Counted from the first letter of the stretch, positions 10,840 through 20,066 are shown. The stretch is 64,000 nt of DNA from Granulimonas faecalis (GCF_022834715.1 NZ_BQKC01000001.1:62001-126000); one strand, 5' to 3'. Notes: generated by a model from the sequence alone, not told the origin. Program-made: numbers and translations.

Positions 10840-12438
10840 TTATCGGTCGTTCATGTTGAAGCAGTCGCGCATGTTCACGCTCGTGGTGAAGAGCACCTTG
10901 CCGAGCACCTCGTCGGTGGCCTTCTGGATGAGGTCGCAGGTGGCCTGGTTGGCCTTCTCGAGCTCGGCCTGCACCGAGGCCTCGTCTGCGTCGCTGCCTA
11001 GGGCGTCCACGGCCTTGTCGGCGGCCGCCACCTGGGCGTGGCCCTGGCCCAGGGTGGCCTCCTGGTAGGCGGCCACGGTGTTCCAGTTGCTGCCGAACTG
11101 CGCGTCGGCCAGGGCGGCCAGCACGCGCATCTCCCAGTAGAAGGTCTCGGTGGTCACCCGCGGGGTCACGGCGAGGTAGTCCGGCACCGCGTTCACGTTG
11201 GTGAACATCGGGATGAAGGTGGAGTAGGTCATGTCGCCCATGGCCACCCACTGCACGGCGCGGTGGCTGGCGGCCACCGAGGGGCGAATCTGGATGAGAG
11301 AGGTCTCGTTGTTGCGGTTGATGCCGATGGGCCGGTAGAGCTTGCCCTGCTCCTTGGTGCCGAGGGTGCCGTAGGGGTCGTAGACGGTGTCCTGGTAGTG
11401 GCTCGAGAGCACGGTCTTGACGTCCTCCACGGTCACCTTGCGCTCGGGAATGCGGCACCAGGGCAGGTCGTCGCTGTCGGGGCGGTAGGCGGCGTCGGGG
11501 CCGTCGTAGGAGTCGGACGGGTTGAGGTAGCGCTGCATGTACCAGGCGCGCGGCGTGTTGTACACGTGGTCGGCGTAGTCGTGGCTGCCAAAGATCGGAC
11601 GCGGGTCGATGACGCGGGGAAGGCCGCGCAGGCGCTCGTCTGAGGAGGCCCCTGCCATGCCCACGGCGGCAGCGGCGGCCCCGAGCACGGTCTTAGCCAC
11701 AGACTCCTTGGGCATCCCCAGGTAGAGGTTGTTGTCCACAATAAAGTCGGCGAGGTCGGCGCTGCAGCGGTAGTCCTTGCCTTCGCCGAGGGCGTCCACG
11801 AGGTCTAGGCGGTCGATACCCAGCTGGTTGGGCTGGGTCACGTAGGCGTCGTCGGGCACGCGGCGGGCGATCCAGTGGTGGCCGCCCACGGTCTCGAAGT
11901 ACCAGACCTCGTCGGGGTCGCTCACGGCGATGCCGTTGGACTCGTAGGTGCCGTATCTCTCGTGCAGGGCCCCCAGGCGCTCCACACCCTGCCTGGCGCT
12001 CGTGATGTAGGGCAGGCAGATGGTGACGAGGTCCTCTTCGCCGATGCCGCCTGCCTGCTCGGGCGCATAGCCGGGCTGCCCTTCGGTGCCCGTGGCGGGG
12101 CGATAGGCCACCAGGGGGTCGGCCCCTAGCACCCGGGAGTTGGTGGTGATGGTCTCGGTGGCGCTCATGCCCACGTTGACGCTGTTGACGCCGGCCTCGG
12201 CCCACACACCCTCGACGGGGTCGACGTTGGGCATCGCCGTGTAGCGCAAGGGGTTCTCCGGCAGGTTGATGGTGAGGTGCGAGATGACGCAGCGGTAGGT
12301 GCGCGGCTGGTCGGCCGGCTCCACCACCACCATCTTCTTGGCGCAGAACGAGCCGTCGCCGTCGTCCTCGTTGCGGGCGATCATGGTGGAGCCATCGTAG
12401 GTGGCTCCCTTTCCTACGAGCAGGGTGGTGCAGGCCAT
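10840..12438 (-). CDS. pepD: C69-family dipeptidase, cytosolic
   Basis: N-terminal-nucleophile dipeptidase of family C69 (PepD/PepDA), 532 residues. The start ATG at 12438 has AGGAGAGGAGG upstream and gives MACTTLLVGKGATYDGSTM. Removal of Met and Ala, or self-processing, would expose the catalytic Cys3. The conserved ARNEDDG follows, and further family motifs include VDPVEGVWAEAGVNSVNVGMS and YFETVGGHHWIA. An upstream in-frame extension exists but does not match the family. There is no signal peptide, so it acts inside the cell on short peptides. It is divergent from an exported member of the same family at 12801. Confidence 0.92.
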   Translation of the reverse strand: MACTTLLVGKGATYDGSTMIARNEDDGDGSFCAKKMVVVEPADQPRTYRCVISHLTINLPENPLRYTAMPNVDPVEGVWAEAGVNSVNVGMSATETITTNSRVLGADPLVAYRPATGTEGQPGYAPEQAGGIGEEDLVTICLPYITSARQGVERLGALHERYGTYESNGIAVSDPDEVWYFETVGGHHWIARRVPDDAYVTQPNQLGIDRLDLVDALGEGKDYRCSADLADFIVDNNLYLGMPKESVAKTVLGAAAAAVGMAGASSDERLRGLPRVIDPRPIFGSHDYADHVYNTPRAWYMQRYLNPSDSYDGPDAAYRPDSDDLPWCRIPERKVTVEDVKTVLSSHYQDTVYDPYGTLGTKEQGKLYRPIGINRNNETSLIQIRPSVAASHRAVQWVAMGDMTYSTFIPMFTNVNAVPDYLAVTPRVTTETFYWEMRVLAALADAQFGSNWNTVAAYQEATLGQGHAQVAAADKAVDALGSDADEASVQAELEKANQATCDLIQKATDEVLGKVLFTTSVNMRDCFNMNDR

Positions 12439-12800
12439 GGGGCCCTCCTCTCCTGGCGGCCGGGGCCGCCGACGGGTTTGGCGGGGTCTATACCCGCCGC
12501 GGGACGGGACGTCGGCAATGCATAGGCCGGTGACGGCGTGCTGCCCAGGCAGGACAAAAGCAAGGGACAGTAGCTCGTTGTATGCAATTGTCGGCGGTTT
12601 ATATTCGCAGAGCAATGTTTTAGAGGGGACCATTCGCGGATAAATAGGCGCCGTTCACGCAGAATTTCGGCGCGGGGTTGGGTCCTCTGATAGTATGCAT
12701 AAAGGGATACAGACATCTTTCAGGTTGTGGATGAACCGAAAGTCGCCCGTATCCCATGAGGAACGGGCCCGACCTGGCCCGCGAGAGAAGGGGAGAGCCT
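12439..12800. promoter_or_regulatory. Divergent promoter region between two C69 dipeptidase genes
   Basis: A 362-base gap, AT-richer than its surroundings at 12570-12720. On the plus strand, TG-A-TAGTAT (12688-12696) fits an extended -10 box upstream of the exported dipeptidase. On the minus strand an AT-rich run around 12597-12603 could serve the cytosolic gene. No gene is seen in it. Confidence 0.35.
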
Positions 12801-15038
12801 ATGAAGACCCGATGGTTCAAGAGGGCCATGACCGGCCTGGCCTTTGCGGCCGCCACCGTCATGGCCGTGCCCGTGAACGCGCTGGCATGCACCCAGGTGT
12901 GGATGCCCGACACGCTCACGGCCGAGGAGAACACCTGGTACGCCGGGCGTGCCGAGGACTCCTACACCCGCGCCGTCAAGATCTTCGGCGTCGAGCCGCG
13001 CCATGAGGCCGGCTTTGTCTACCAGTCCAACGAGAACGGTGGCGGCGCCGAGGGCGACAACTTCCAATGGAAGGCTCCCACCGACACCTACCGCTACACC
13101 TACGTGCGCGACCACGGCAACAACGGCTGGGAGGGTTTTGACAACGCCTACTCCGCCGCCGGCGTCAATGAGTGGGGCGTCTCCTGCTCGGCCACGCTGA
13201 GTATCTATCCCAGCACCGAGGTCAAGGCCGTCGACCCCAACGTCGACTCCGGCATCGGCGAGTACAACTACGTCTCCATCGCCCTGGGCCAGTCCAAGAC
13301 CGCCCGCGAGGCCGTGGAGCTCCTCGGCAAGCTCGTGGACGAGCACGGCGCCTGCAGCTGCGACCAGATCATCATCTCCGACAACACCGAGAGCTGGCTG
13401 CTCGACGTGGTCTCCGGTCACCAGTGGGTGGCCTTCCAGCTGCCGGAGGACCAGGCCAGCGTCAACCCCAACATGGGCAGCCTCTGGTACAAGGTGGACC
13501 TCGACGACGAGGAGAAGTGCATCCACTCCGAGAACCTCGTGAAGACGGCCGAGGACGGCAGCTTCCTCAAGAAGTTCGACGACGACACCCCCGACATCGC
13601 CCGCTCCTACAGCCGCACCAACGAGGGCAACGGCCAGTTCTCCCGCTATGTCATCGGCCGCGCCTACTTCGACGCCCCGCTCTCTGAGGATAAGTACACC
13701 GTCGACGACCAGGGCCGCATCACCGGCGTCACCGACGGCTCCCTCTTCTTCACCCCGGGCCGCAGTGACTGGACCACCTTCGACATGATCCGCTCCCTGG
13801 CCGCCCGGGCCGACAACGTCACCGGCCTCAAGGATGGTGTCGCCACCACGGTCACCGGCGTGGGGCGCCAGGACTCCCTCGAGAGCCACATCTTTGAGAT
13901 CAAGCGCAACACCGACCCCCAGGTGGGCACCGTGGAGTGGCTCGCCCTCAACCGCGACGAGTACTCCGTGGCCATCCCGTCCTTCGGCGCCCTTGTCACC
14001 GAGGTCAACTGGCGCTACGGCACCCAGGAGCTCAGCACCGTGCACCAGGGCGACCGCTACAACAACGACTCCGTGGCCACGGCCCGCGCCGCCGGCGAGT
14101 GGGACCAGTACCTGCCCTACGTGATGATGGACATCAACACCCTGGCCAACGCCAACCGTGCCGATCTGGCGCCTGTCATGCGCTCCTACCTTGACGTCCT
14201 CCAGAAGGCCCTCATCGCCGACAACGACCTCGTGGAGGCCGAGCTCCTCAAGACCCAAGGCGCCGAGGCCCGCGAGGCGCTTGCCACCCGTGCCGCCGAC
14301 AAGGCCGCCGAGAAGACTTGGGAGCGCTGCTACAAGGTGCTGCAGGAGGCCCGCGAGTGGCTCAACACCGACCGCTCCAAGCCCTTTGCGCCCTCCGACT
14401 ACGACGCCAAGAACGACGCCCTCGTGACGCCTCTGGGCTATGCCGAGCTCACTCTCGGCGAGGACCCTGTGGTGGAGCCTGTCTACGCTTGGAAGAAGGA
14501 CGCCAAGGGCTGGCAGCTTGTGGACGAGGACGGCAACACCCTCTCCAACGAGTGGAAGGACGTTGACGGCAGCCGTTATCACTTTGACGAGGACGGCTAC
14601 ATGCACACCGGCTGGCAGTCCATCGACGGCAAGTGGTACCACTTTGGCAATGCCGGCGACGGCGCCATGAAGAGCGGCTGGCTCCTCGACGGCGGCCACT
14701 GGTACTGGCTGCGCGACGACGACAACGCCTACGGCCCCAAGGGCTCCATGGGATCCGGCTGGCTGCAGAAGGACGGTCAGTGGTACTGGCTGCGCAAGTC
14801 CGGCTCTGCCTACGGTCCTGAGGGCTCCATGGGCTCCGGCTGGCTGCAGACCGGCGGCAAGTGGTACTGGCTGCGCAGGTCCGGCTCTGCCTGGGGTCCC
14901 GAGGGCTCCATGGGCGTCGGCTGGCTGCAGACCGGCGGTAAGTGGTACTACCTCAACGGCGACGGCTCCATGGCCGCCGACACGTGGGTCGGCCGCTACC
15001 ATGTGGACGGCTCGGGCGCGTGGGACCGCACCCGGTAG
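12801..15038 (+). CDS. Exported C69 dipeptidase with cell-wall-binding repeats
   Basis: Secreted relative of the cytosolic C69 dipeptidase, 745 residues from ATG 12801 (ribosome-binding site GGGGAGAG). Residues 1-29 form a Sec signal peptide with basic KTRWFKR, a hydrophobic core and ALA before the cut. Cleavage there would expose Cys30, which is exactly the nucleophile needed by the family. The catalytic part runs to about residue 560. The C-terminal 180 residues are about seven GW-rich repeats of the choline/glucan-binding type (GWLQ, KWYWLR, GSMGSGW), which should hold the enzyme on the cell surface. It is probably used to harvest peptides outside the cell. Confidence 0.92.
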   Translation: MKTRWFKRAMTGLAFAAATVMAVPVNALACTQVWMPDTLTAEENTWYAGRAEDSYTRAVKIFGVEPRHEAGFVYQSNENGGGAEGDNFQWKAPTDTYRYTYVRDHGNNGWEGFDNAYSAAGVNEWGVSCSATLSIYPSTEVKAVDPNVDSGIGEYNYVSIALGQSKTAREAVELLGKLVDEHGACSCDQIIISDNTESWLLDVVSGHQWVAFQLPEDQASVNPNMGSLWYKVDLDDEEKCIHSENLVKTAEDGSFLKKFDDDTPDIARSYSRTNEGNGQFSRYVIGRAYFDAPLSEDKYTVDDQGRITGVTDGSLFFTPGRSDWTTFDMIRSLAARADNVTGLKDGVATTVTGVGRQDSLESHIFEIKRNTDPQVGTVEWLALNRDEYSVAIPSFGALVTEVNWRYGTQELSTVHQGDRYNNDSVATARAAGEWDQYLPYVMMDINTLANANRADLAPVMRSYLDVLQKALIADNDLVEAELLKTQGAEAREALATRAADKAAEKTWERCYKVLQEAREWLNTDRSKPFAPSDYDAKNDALVTPLGYAELTLGEDPVVEPVYAWKKDAKGWQLVDEDGNTLSNEWKDVDGSRYHFDEDGYMHTGWQSIDGKWYHFGNAGDGAMKSGWLLDGGHWYWLRDDDNAYGPKGSMGSGWLQKDGQWYWLRKSGSAYGPEGSMGSGWLQTGGKWYWLRRSGSAWGPEGSMGVGWLQTGGKWYYLNGDGSMAADTWVGRYHVDGSGAWDRTR
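14741..14965 (+). repeat. Tandem 81-bp coding repeats
   Basis: Nearly identical DNA units begin at 14741, 14822 and 14903, each 81 bp (27 codons), encoding the last wall-binding repeats of the exported dipeptidase. The DNA similarity is high enough for slippage or recombination to change the repeat number. Confidence 0.9.
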
Positions 15039-15117
15039 GCCGGCCGGCACATCGCCTGCCCTGACGTAAGACGAAGCTGGGCTCTCCCGCCCCCTTACCT
15101 CACCTCGTCACCATCTG

Positions 15118-15159
15118 CGCCTGAAAGCGATTGAGGGTACCCTCAATCGCTTTCAGGCG
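15118..15159. repeat. Perfect 42-bp palindrome (REP-like family P, copy 1)
   Basis: Perfect palindrome centred between 15138 and 15139. Each arm reads CGCCTGAAAGCGATTGAGGG before the centre. Related copies occur at 36553-36598, 37157-37208, 44749-44879 and 58463-58502, always between genes. Here it lies 80 bases after the exported dipeptidase and can act as its transcription stop. Confidence 0.85.
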
Positions 15160-15294
15160 AGAAAGAAGAGAGAGGGAGGGAAGGGGCGGGAGGGTCCAGC
15201 TTTTGTGAGAGCGACGGGTTTTTCAGCGGCTACTATGGAAAGGAAAACAGGAGGTTGAAACCGGCTCGCCAGGCCGCGCTGCGAAAGGGGCTCC
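15160..15294 (+). promoter_or_regulatory. queT leader region
   Basis: A purine-rich run (15160-15195) is followed by mixed sequence up to the queT ribosome-binding site (AAAGGGG at 15285-15291). QueT-family genes often carry a preQ1 riboswitch here. I looked for the class I and II signatures and could not make either fit. Confidence 0.3.
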
Positions 15295-15912
15295 ATGGGT
15301 TCAAAAGACAAAGCAGCCATGAGTCCGTCCACCATGGCCCGCATAGCCATGATCGCCGCCCTCTATGGGGCGGCTACGTTGTTCTGCCTGATGTTCATGG
15401 GCGGCCTTGCCTGGGGGCCGGTGCAGCTGCGCCTCTCCGAGGCCCTCTGCGTCCTGGCGCTCTTCACCCCCGACGCCATACCGGGCCTCGCCTTGGGCTG
15501 CGCCGTGGCCAACGGCGCCAACATCGTGCTGGGCGGCACGGGCACCCTCGGGCTTCTCGACGTGGTCTTCGGCTCGGCAGCCACGGCCATCGGCGCCTGG
15601 GTCATGTGGCGATGGCGGGCGCACCCTTCCGTCGCGGTGCTCGGCCCTGTGGTGGCCAATGGCCTTATCGTTCCCGCGTACCTGCCTCTGCTTTTGGCGG
15701 GGCTGGGCTTCTATACCGTTCCGTTCACCTCGATCTCGCTCGAAGGGGCGTGGCCGGCCATGTACCTCTTTGGCCTGGTGTGCACCGGTGTGGGCGAGGC
15801 CGTGGTGATGTATGCCCTGGGCCTGCCCCTGTATCGTGCCCTTGAGCGCACGCCGCTTCCGGCCATGCTCGCCGGCGGCACCGACCCGCGCCCGATGGGA
15901 GGAACCCGGTGA
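15295..15912 (+). CDS. queT: QueT-family transporter, queuosine-precursor uptake
   Basis: A 205-residue membrane protein with about five or six hydrophobic segments, matching the QueT family of ECF transporter substrate-binding subunits. These bind queuosine precursors such as preQ1 and work with a shared energising module, which is not in this window. Family marks are VQLRLSEALCVLALFTPDAIPGLALGC, where the RxSEAL stretch is typical, and NGLIVPAYLP. ATG at 15295 follows AAAGGGGCTCC. Its stop codon overlaps the next gene by four bases (GTGA), so the two are translationally coupled. Confidence 0.85.
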   Translation: MGSKDKAAMSPSTMARIAMIAALYGAATLFCLMFMGGLAWGPVQLRLSEALCVLALFTPDAIPGLALGCAVANGANIVLGGTGTLGLLDVVFGSAATAIGAWVMWRWRAHPSVAVLGPVVANGLIVPAYLPLLLAGLGFYTVPFTSISLEGAWPAMYLFGLVCTGVGEAVVMYALGLPLYRALERTPLPAMLAGGTDPRPMGGTR

Positions 15913-17183
15913 ACCCCGTCATCGTCATCCCGAGCTACTGGACCACCTCCGAGGAGGTCGTGGGCACCTACGACCACGCCACCCCCGTGGACGCCCCCGA
16001 GCCCGAGCTCGCACGCTGCCTGGAGTCCCTGGAGCAGGTGCGCGGCGTCATGCGGACCGTGGTCCTGCTTGTGGCCCCGCCCGAGGCCGCGGAGGCCGCC
16101 CGTGCGCGCGTGGACGCCATCTGTGCCGAGCACCCCAACCTCACGCCGCTCGTGGTGGGTGCGCCCGAGGCCCGTACGGTGCAGAACGCCGTCATCGCCG
16201 CCGCGCCCCGCCTGAGCGGCGAGACCGTGAGCCTGCGCGGCTACGGAGCCATCCGCAACCTCGGCCTCATGGTGGCCGCCATCCTCGCCCACGACGTCGT
16301 GGTCTTTCTCGACGATGACGAGGTGGCCCTCGGCCCCGACTTCCTCGTGGAGGCGGTCTACGGCCTGGGTCAGCTCACCCGCCAGAACCTCCCGGTGGCG
16401 GCCAAGAGCGGTTTCTTCGTCGACGCCGAGGGGTCCTGCCTCGCCAACGAGAGGCTCCCTTGGTACGACCGCGACTGGGACAAGAACATCGGCTTCAACC
16501 GCTGGATGAGGGCGGCCCAGGAGGGCACGCGCATCTCGCGCTCCAACTTCGCCTGCGGCGGGTGCATGGCCATCCACGCCGAGGCCTTCTCTCAGGTGGC
16601 CTTCGACCCCTACATCACCCGCGGCGAGGACATGGACTACCTCTTCAGCCTGCGGCTCTACGGCATGGACATGTGGTTCGACAACAAATGGTGCGTGCGC
16701 CACCTGCCGCCGTCGACGCCGCGGCCGGCCAACCGCTTCAAACAGAACGTCTTCCGGTGGCTCTACGAGCGCGCCAAGCTGGCCCATGCGGCCACCAAGC
16801 AGGACCTCAGTCAGGTCACCCCGGAGTCGCTCATGCCCTACCCGGGGCCGTGGGTCTCCGATGACCTCAACCGCCGCATCCGCAGCACCGCCCTGCGACG
16901 CGCCGTCGGTACCCGCGACCATGCCGAGTACCTGGCCGTCTGGGCTTCCGGCTACCGGGAGGCCCTCCAGAACGCCGAGCGCAACGCCCGCTCGTACCTC
17001 TCGTTCATGTCGTGGTGGCCCGCCATCGTCCAGCGCCTGTGGGGCGAGCGCGACCTCGCGGCGTGGCTCGTGGACCACGCCACGCCCCCCGGCGTGGCGG
17101 CCTACAACCCCTATGTCGGCGACGGCCCCTCCACCGCGGCCGCCACAGGCCCGGTTGGTGCCGGCGAGGGGGCGCCCTCCTGA
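15909..17183 (+). CDS. Family 2-type glycosyltransferase
   Basis: A 424-residue cytosolic glycosyltransferase with a GT-A fold. It opens with VIVIPSYW, has the metal-binding motif VVFLDDDEVALGPDF near residue 137, and a later ITRGEDMDYLFSLRLYG that matches the acceptor/catalytic ED motif of the group. No membrane segment is seen. GTG at 15909 overlaps the queT stop by four bases, and its own stop overlaps the next ATG. This order suggests one operon from queT to the two-component genes. The donor and acceptor sugars cannot be read from sequence. Confidence 0.8.
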   Translation: MNPVIVIPSYWTTSEEVVGTYDHATPVDAPEPELARCLESLEQVRGVMRTVVLLVAPPEAAEAARARVDAICAEHPNLTPLVVGAPEARTVQNAVIAAAPRLSGETVSLRGYGAIRNLGLMVAAILAHDVVVFLDDDEVALGPDFLVEAVYGLGQLTRQNLPVAAKSGFFVDAEGSCLANERLPWYDRDWDKNIGFNRWMRAAQEGTRISRSNFACGGCMAIHAEAFSQVAFDPYITRGEDMDYLFSLRLYGMDMWFDNKWCVRHLPPSTPRPANRFKQNVFRWLYERAKLAHAATKQDLSQVTPESLMPYPGPWVSDDLNRRIRSTALRRAVGTRDHAEYLAVWASGYREALQNAERNARSYLSFMSWWPAIVQRLWGERDLAAWLVDHATPPGVAAYNPYVGDGPSTAAATGPVGAGEGAPS

Positions 17184-18577
17184 TGGCGCGACGCGACGGC
17201 CAGCACCACTACCTGGACAACTTCATCACCATCATCCTCGCCCTCTGCGTGTTCACCATGCTGATCCTCCTGGTGTGGGGCCTCGCCAAGGGCGAGCCTG
17301 TGGTGGCGGCTATCTCGGGCGTGGGCATCGTCGTGGTGATCTTCGCCGGCGCCGGCGCCTCAGGCGCGCCCGACTCTCTGCGCTCCCAGGCCACCGAGCG
17401 CACCTTGCGCACGGCGTCAACCACCCTCGAGTATCTGCGCGGGGGCCTCACCATGGAGGGATGCCGCGCCGTGTGCCAGCTCCTGCTCCCCGAGACCTGC
17501 GCCATGGCCGTGGCCATCACCGACCACGAGCGTGTCGTGGCCTACGTGGGTGAGTACGAGGAGGACTTCCCGCCGGGCAGTCTCATCTCCACCCAGGCCA
17601 CCCGCGACGTGCTGGCCAGCGGCCGCATGCAGACCTTCTCGCTCGTGCGGCGCATCGACGAGGACGCCATGGCCAACCTCGACGCCGGCAGCCGCCTGCG
17701 CCTCATGGGCTTCATGCCGGCCGGCATCGTGGTGCCCCTCTCGGTGCGAGACCAGACCATCGGCACCCTCAAGTTCTACTACCGCGACTACAAGGACATC
17801 GATCACACCCAGTACGCCGTTGCCGAGGGCTTCGGCGAGCTGCTGGGCACCCAGCTGTCCTTCTACGAGCTGGAGCGCCAGGCCCAGCTCACGGCCCAGG
17901 CCGAGGTCAAGGCGCTCCAGGCCCAGATCAACCCGCATTTCCTGTTCAACACCCTCAACACCATCGCCGCCTTCACGCGCACCGACCCCATGCGGGCCCG
18001 CTCGCTGCTCAGGGAGTTCGCCACGTTCTACCGGCAGACGCTGGAGAATTCCGACTCCCTCATCCCGCTCGGGCGCGAGATCGAGCAGACACGCCGCTAC
18101 CTCACGTTCGAGCACGCCCGGTTCGGCGAGGACCGCATCGTGGAGGTGGAGCACGTCGACCCCGACTGCCGGGCCGTGATGGTGCCCGCCTTCATCGTCC
18201 AGCCCATCGTGGAGAACGCGGTGCGTCACGCCATGCGCGAGGAGGGGGTGCTGCACATCGACATCCACGTCACCCGCGAGGACGGCGACGTGCTCATCGC
18301 CGTGGCCGACGACGGGGTGGGCATGGAGCAGGCGGCCGTGGACGCCATGCTCGCCAAGGCCGAGGGCTTCTCCACCGAGGAGAAGGGTACCGGCATCGCC
18401 CTGCGCAACGTCGCGGAGCGGCTGGAGCGCTTCTTCGGCGTGGGCTCGGGCGTGGACATCGTGAGCCGCCCCGACGAGGGCACCGTCGTCACGCTGCGCC
18501 TCGCCGCGGTGGAGGGTCCCGATCCCGACGGCGCCGACGTCCCGGAGGCCGCCGGAATTGGCAACGGGGTGCAATAA
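17183..18577 (+). CDS. LytS-like sensor histidine kinase with GAF domain
   Basis: Membrane sensor kinase of 464 residues. Two hydrophobic segments (about 14-34 and 41-58) are followed by a GAF-type sensor domain (about 80-230). A His_kinase domain carries the phospho-acceptor His252 in QINPHFLFNTLN, the signature of the LytS/YpdA group. The ATPase domain has VENAVRHAM and DDGVGM. ATG at 17183 overlaps the previous stop by one base, and GCGAGGGGGCG lies upstream. The next gene encodes its LytTR-type response regulator. The stimulus is unknown; relatives sense pyruvate or cell-envelope signals. Confidence 0.92.
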   Translation: MARRDGQHHYLDNFITIILALCVFTMLILLVWGLAKGEPVVAAISGVGIVVVIFAGAGASGAPDSLRSQATERTLRTASTTLEYLRGGLTMEGCRAVCQLLLPETCAMAVAITDHERVVAYVGEYEEDFPPGSLISTQATRDVLASGRMQTFSLVRRIDEDAMANLDAGSRLRLMGFMPAGIVVPLSVRDQTIGTLKFYYRDYKDIDHTQYAVAEGFGELLGTQLSFYELERQAQLTAQAEVKALQAQINPHFLFNTLNTIAAFTRTDPMRARSLLREFATFYRQTLENSDSLIPLGREIEQTRRYLTFEHARFGEDRIVEVEHVDPDCRAVMVPAFIVQPIVENAVRHAMREEGVLHIDIHVTREDGDVLIAVADDGVGMEQAAVDAMLAKAEGFSTEEKGTGIALRNVAERLERFFGVGSGVDIVSRPDEGTVVTLRLAAVEGPDPDGADVPEAAGIGNGVQ

Positions 18578-18628
18578 CCCCTAAACTCGGGGGCGGAGAC
18601 CCTGCCCCTTGTACCGCGAGGTGATTCC

Positions 18629-19351
18629 ATGCTCAGTGCGATGATCGTAGACGACGAGGCCCCGGCCCGTTCCGAGCTCCGCTACATCTTGGAGGAGACC
18701 GGGCGCGTCGACGGCATCGACGAGGCCGCCAGTGCCCGCGAGGCCGTGGAGAAGATCATCGAGAACCGTCCCGACGTCCTGTTCCTGGACATCTCCATGC
18801 CCAAGACCACCGGCATGCAGCTGGCGGAGGCCCTCCACAAGCTCAAGAACCCGCCCGCGGTGGTGTTCGTCACCGCCTACAGCGAGTACGCCGTCAACGC
18901 CTTCGACGTCGATGCCGTGGACTACCTCATGAAGCCCGTGGAGACCGAGCGCTTGGGCACGGCTCTCGACAAGGTGGAAGCCCGCGCCGTCCCGGCCGCC
19001 CCCGCCTCCCACACCCCCCAGGAGCGCATCCCCGTCGAGAAGGGCGGCCGCAAGGTGCTCGTCCCGGTGGACCAGATCCGCTACATCGAGGCCAAGGACG
19101 ACTACTCCTGCATCTACACCGACAACGACCGGTTCCTCTCCACCATCTCCCTCGCCCAGCTCGAGAACCGCCTGGCCCCCCACGGGTTCTTCCGCGTGCA
19201 CCGGGGCTACATCGTCAACCTCGAGCACGTGGAGGACGTCGAGGTGGTGTCCAGCGGTACCCTGCAGCTGGGTCTCGACGGCATCCCCGACAAGAAGATC
19301 TCCGTCTCGCGCCGCCGTGTGGTCCAGCTCAAGCGCGCCCTGGGCATCTAG
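18629..19351 (+). CDS. LytTR-family response regulator
   Basis: A 240-residue DNA-binding partner of the sensor kinase 51 bases upstream. The receiver domain (about 1-120) has the acidic pocket VDDE and the phospho-acceptor Asp54 in VLFLDISMPK, and ends with VDYLMKPV. The LytTR DNA-binding domain (about 132-240) shows VDQIRYIEAKDDYSCIYT and FFRVHRGYIVNLEHV. LytTR proteins bind direct repeats in promoters of cell-surface or transport genes. No target is evident in the window. Confidence 0.95.
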   Translation: MLSAMIVDDEAPARSELRYILEETGRVDGIDEAASAREAVEKIIENRPDVLFLDISMPKTTGMQLAEALHKLKNPPAVVFVTAYSEYAVNAFDVDAVDYLMKPVETERLGTALDKVEARAVPAAPASHTPQERIPVEKGGRKVLVPVDQIRYIEAKDDYSCIYTDNDRFLSTISLAQLENRLAPHGFFRVHRGYIVNLEHVEDVEVVSSGTLQLGLDGIPDKKISVSRRRVVQLKRALGI

Positions 19352-19378
19352 GACCGGCACCGAGAAGGAGGCACCCCC

Positions 19379-20002
19379 TTGCGCGAGATCCGCGTCGACA
19401 TCGTCAGCGACACCCACGGCCTGATCACCGACGAGCTGCGTCATGAGCTCGCGGGGGCCGACGTCATCGTCCATGCCGGCGACATCACGTCGTCCTCCGA
19501 CTACGCCCTGCTCAAATCCATCGCCACGGTGCACCTGTGCCTGGGCAACAACGACTGCACGGGCCAGTACGGTCCCGACATCAAGCGCAAGATGCGCTTC
19601 TCGGTGGACGGGGTCCGCTTCGAGGTGGCCCACTACCGAGACAAGCTCACGCCGGCTGCGGCCGACGTCTGCGTCTTCGGTCACACCCACCGTCCCTCCA
19701 TCGAGCGCTCGCCCGAGGGCGGCCAGGTGCTCCGCCGCCGATGCGGCCGCACCGTGGGCGACCACGTGAACGTCACGGCGCTCCAAGACGGCTCGGAGCT
19801 GCTCTCCCGGCCCCAGGCCGTGGACGACGAGCCCGGCGCGTGGCTCATCAACCCCGGCAGCCCCACGCTGCCCCGCACGAGCCTGGGCCCCACCATGGCA
19901 AGGCTCTGGGTGCGCGACGGCCTCGTGGAGGACCCCCAGGTCATCCAGCTCCCCCTGAGCGAGGCCCAGGCGTCGAGCCCCTGGTTCTTCATGGGGGTGT
20001 AG
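19379..20002 (+). CDS. YfcE/MJ0936-type metallophosphoesterase
   Basis: A 207-residue calcineurin-like phosphoesterase. Metal-binding motifs are DIVSDTHG (residues 7-14), HAGDIT, LGNND and the HxH motif in VFGHTHRPS. The likely activity is hydrolysis of a phosphodiester; the natural substrate is unknown. The start is TTG at 19379, chosen because GAAGGAGG lies 8 bases upstream and the N-terminus fits the family. It follows the response regulator by 27 bases and may share its transcript. A second, shorter paralogue is at 62196. Confidence 0.85.
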   Translation: MREIRVDIVSDTHGLITDELRHELAGADVIVHAGDITSSSDYALLKSIATVHLCLGNNDCTGQYGPDIKRKMRFSVDGVRFEVAHYRDKLTPAAADVCVFGHTHRPSIERSPEGGQVLRRRCGRTVGDHVNVTALQDGSELLSRPQAVDDEPGAWLINPGSPTLPRTSLGPTMARLWVRDGLVEDPQVIQLPLSEAQASSPWFFMGV

Positions 20003-20027
20003 GCGGCTGCAGGAACACGACGGACCC

Positions 20028-20066
20028 GAGGGGCCGCCGGGCGGGCAGCCCGCTCAGCGGCCCCTC
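20028..20066 (+). terminator. GC-rich hairpin at the end of the yfcE-like gene
   Basis: GAGGGGCCGC (20028-20037) pairs with GCGGCCCCTC (20057-20066), with a smaller hairpin inside. It lies between convergent genes and overlaps the last codons of the minus-strand PAP2 gene. No T-run is present. Confidence 0.6.

Noticed and set aside
14741-14965. Possible CRISPR or satellite from 81-bp repeats
   Set aside because: The units are in frame and encode wall-binding repeats of the exported dipeptidase.
15160-15294. preQ1 riboswitch upstream of queT
   Set aside because: Expected from context, but neither the class I pseudoknot with its A-rich tail nor the class II pattern can be found.
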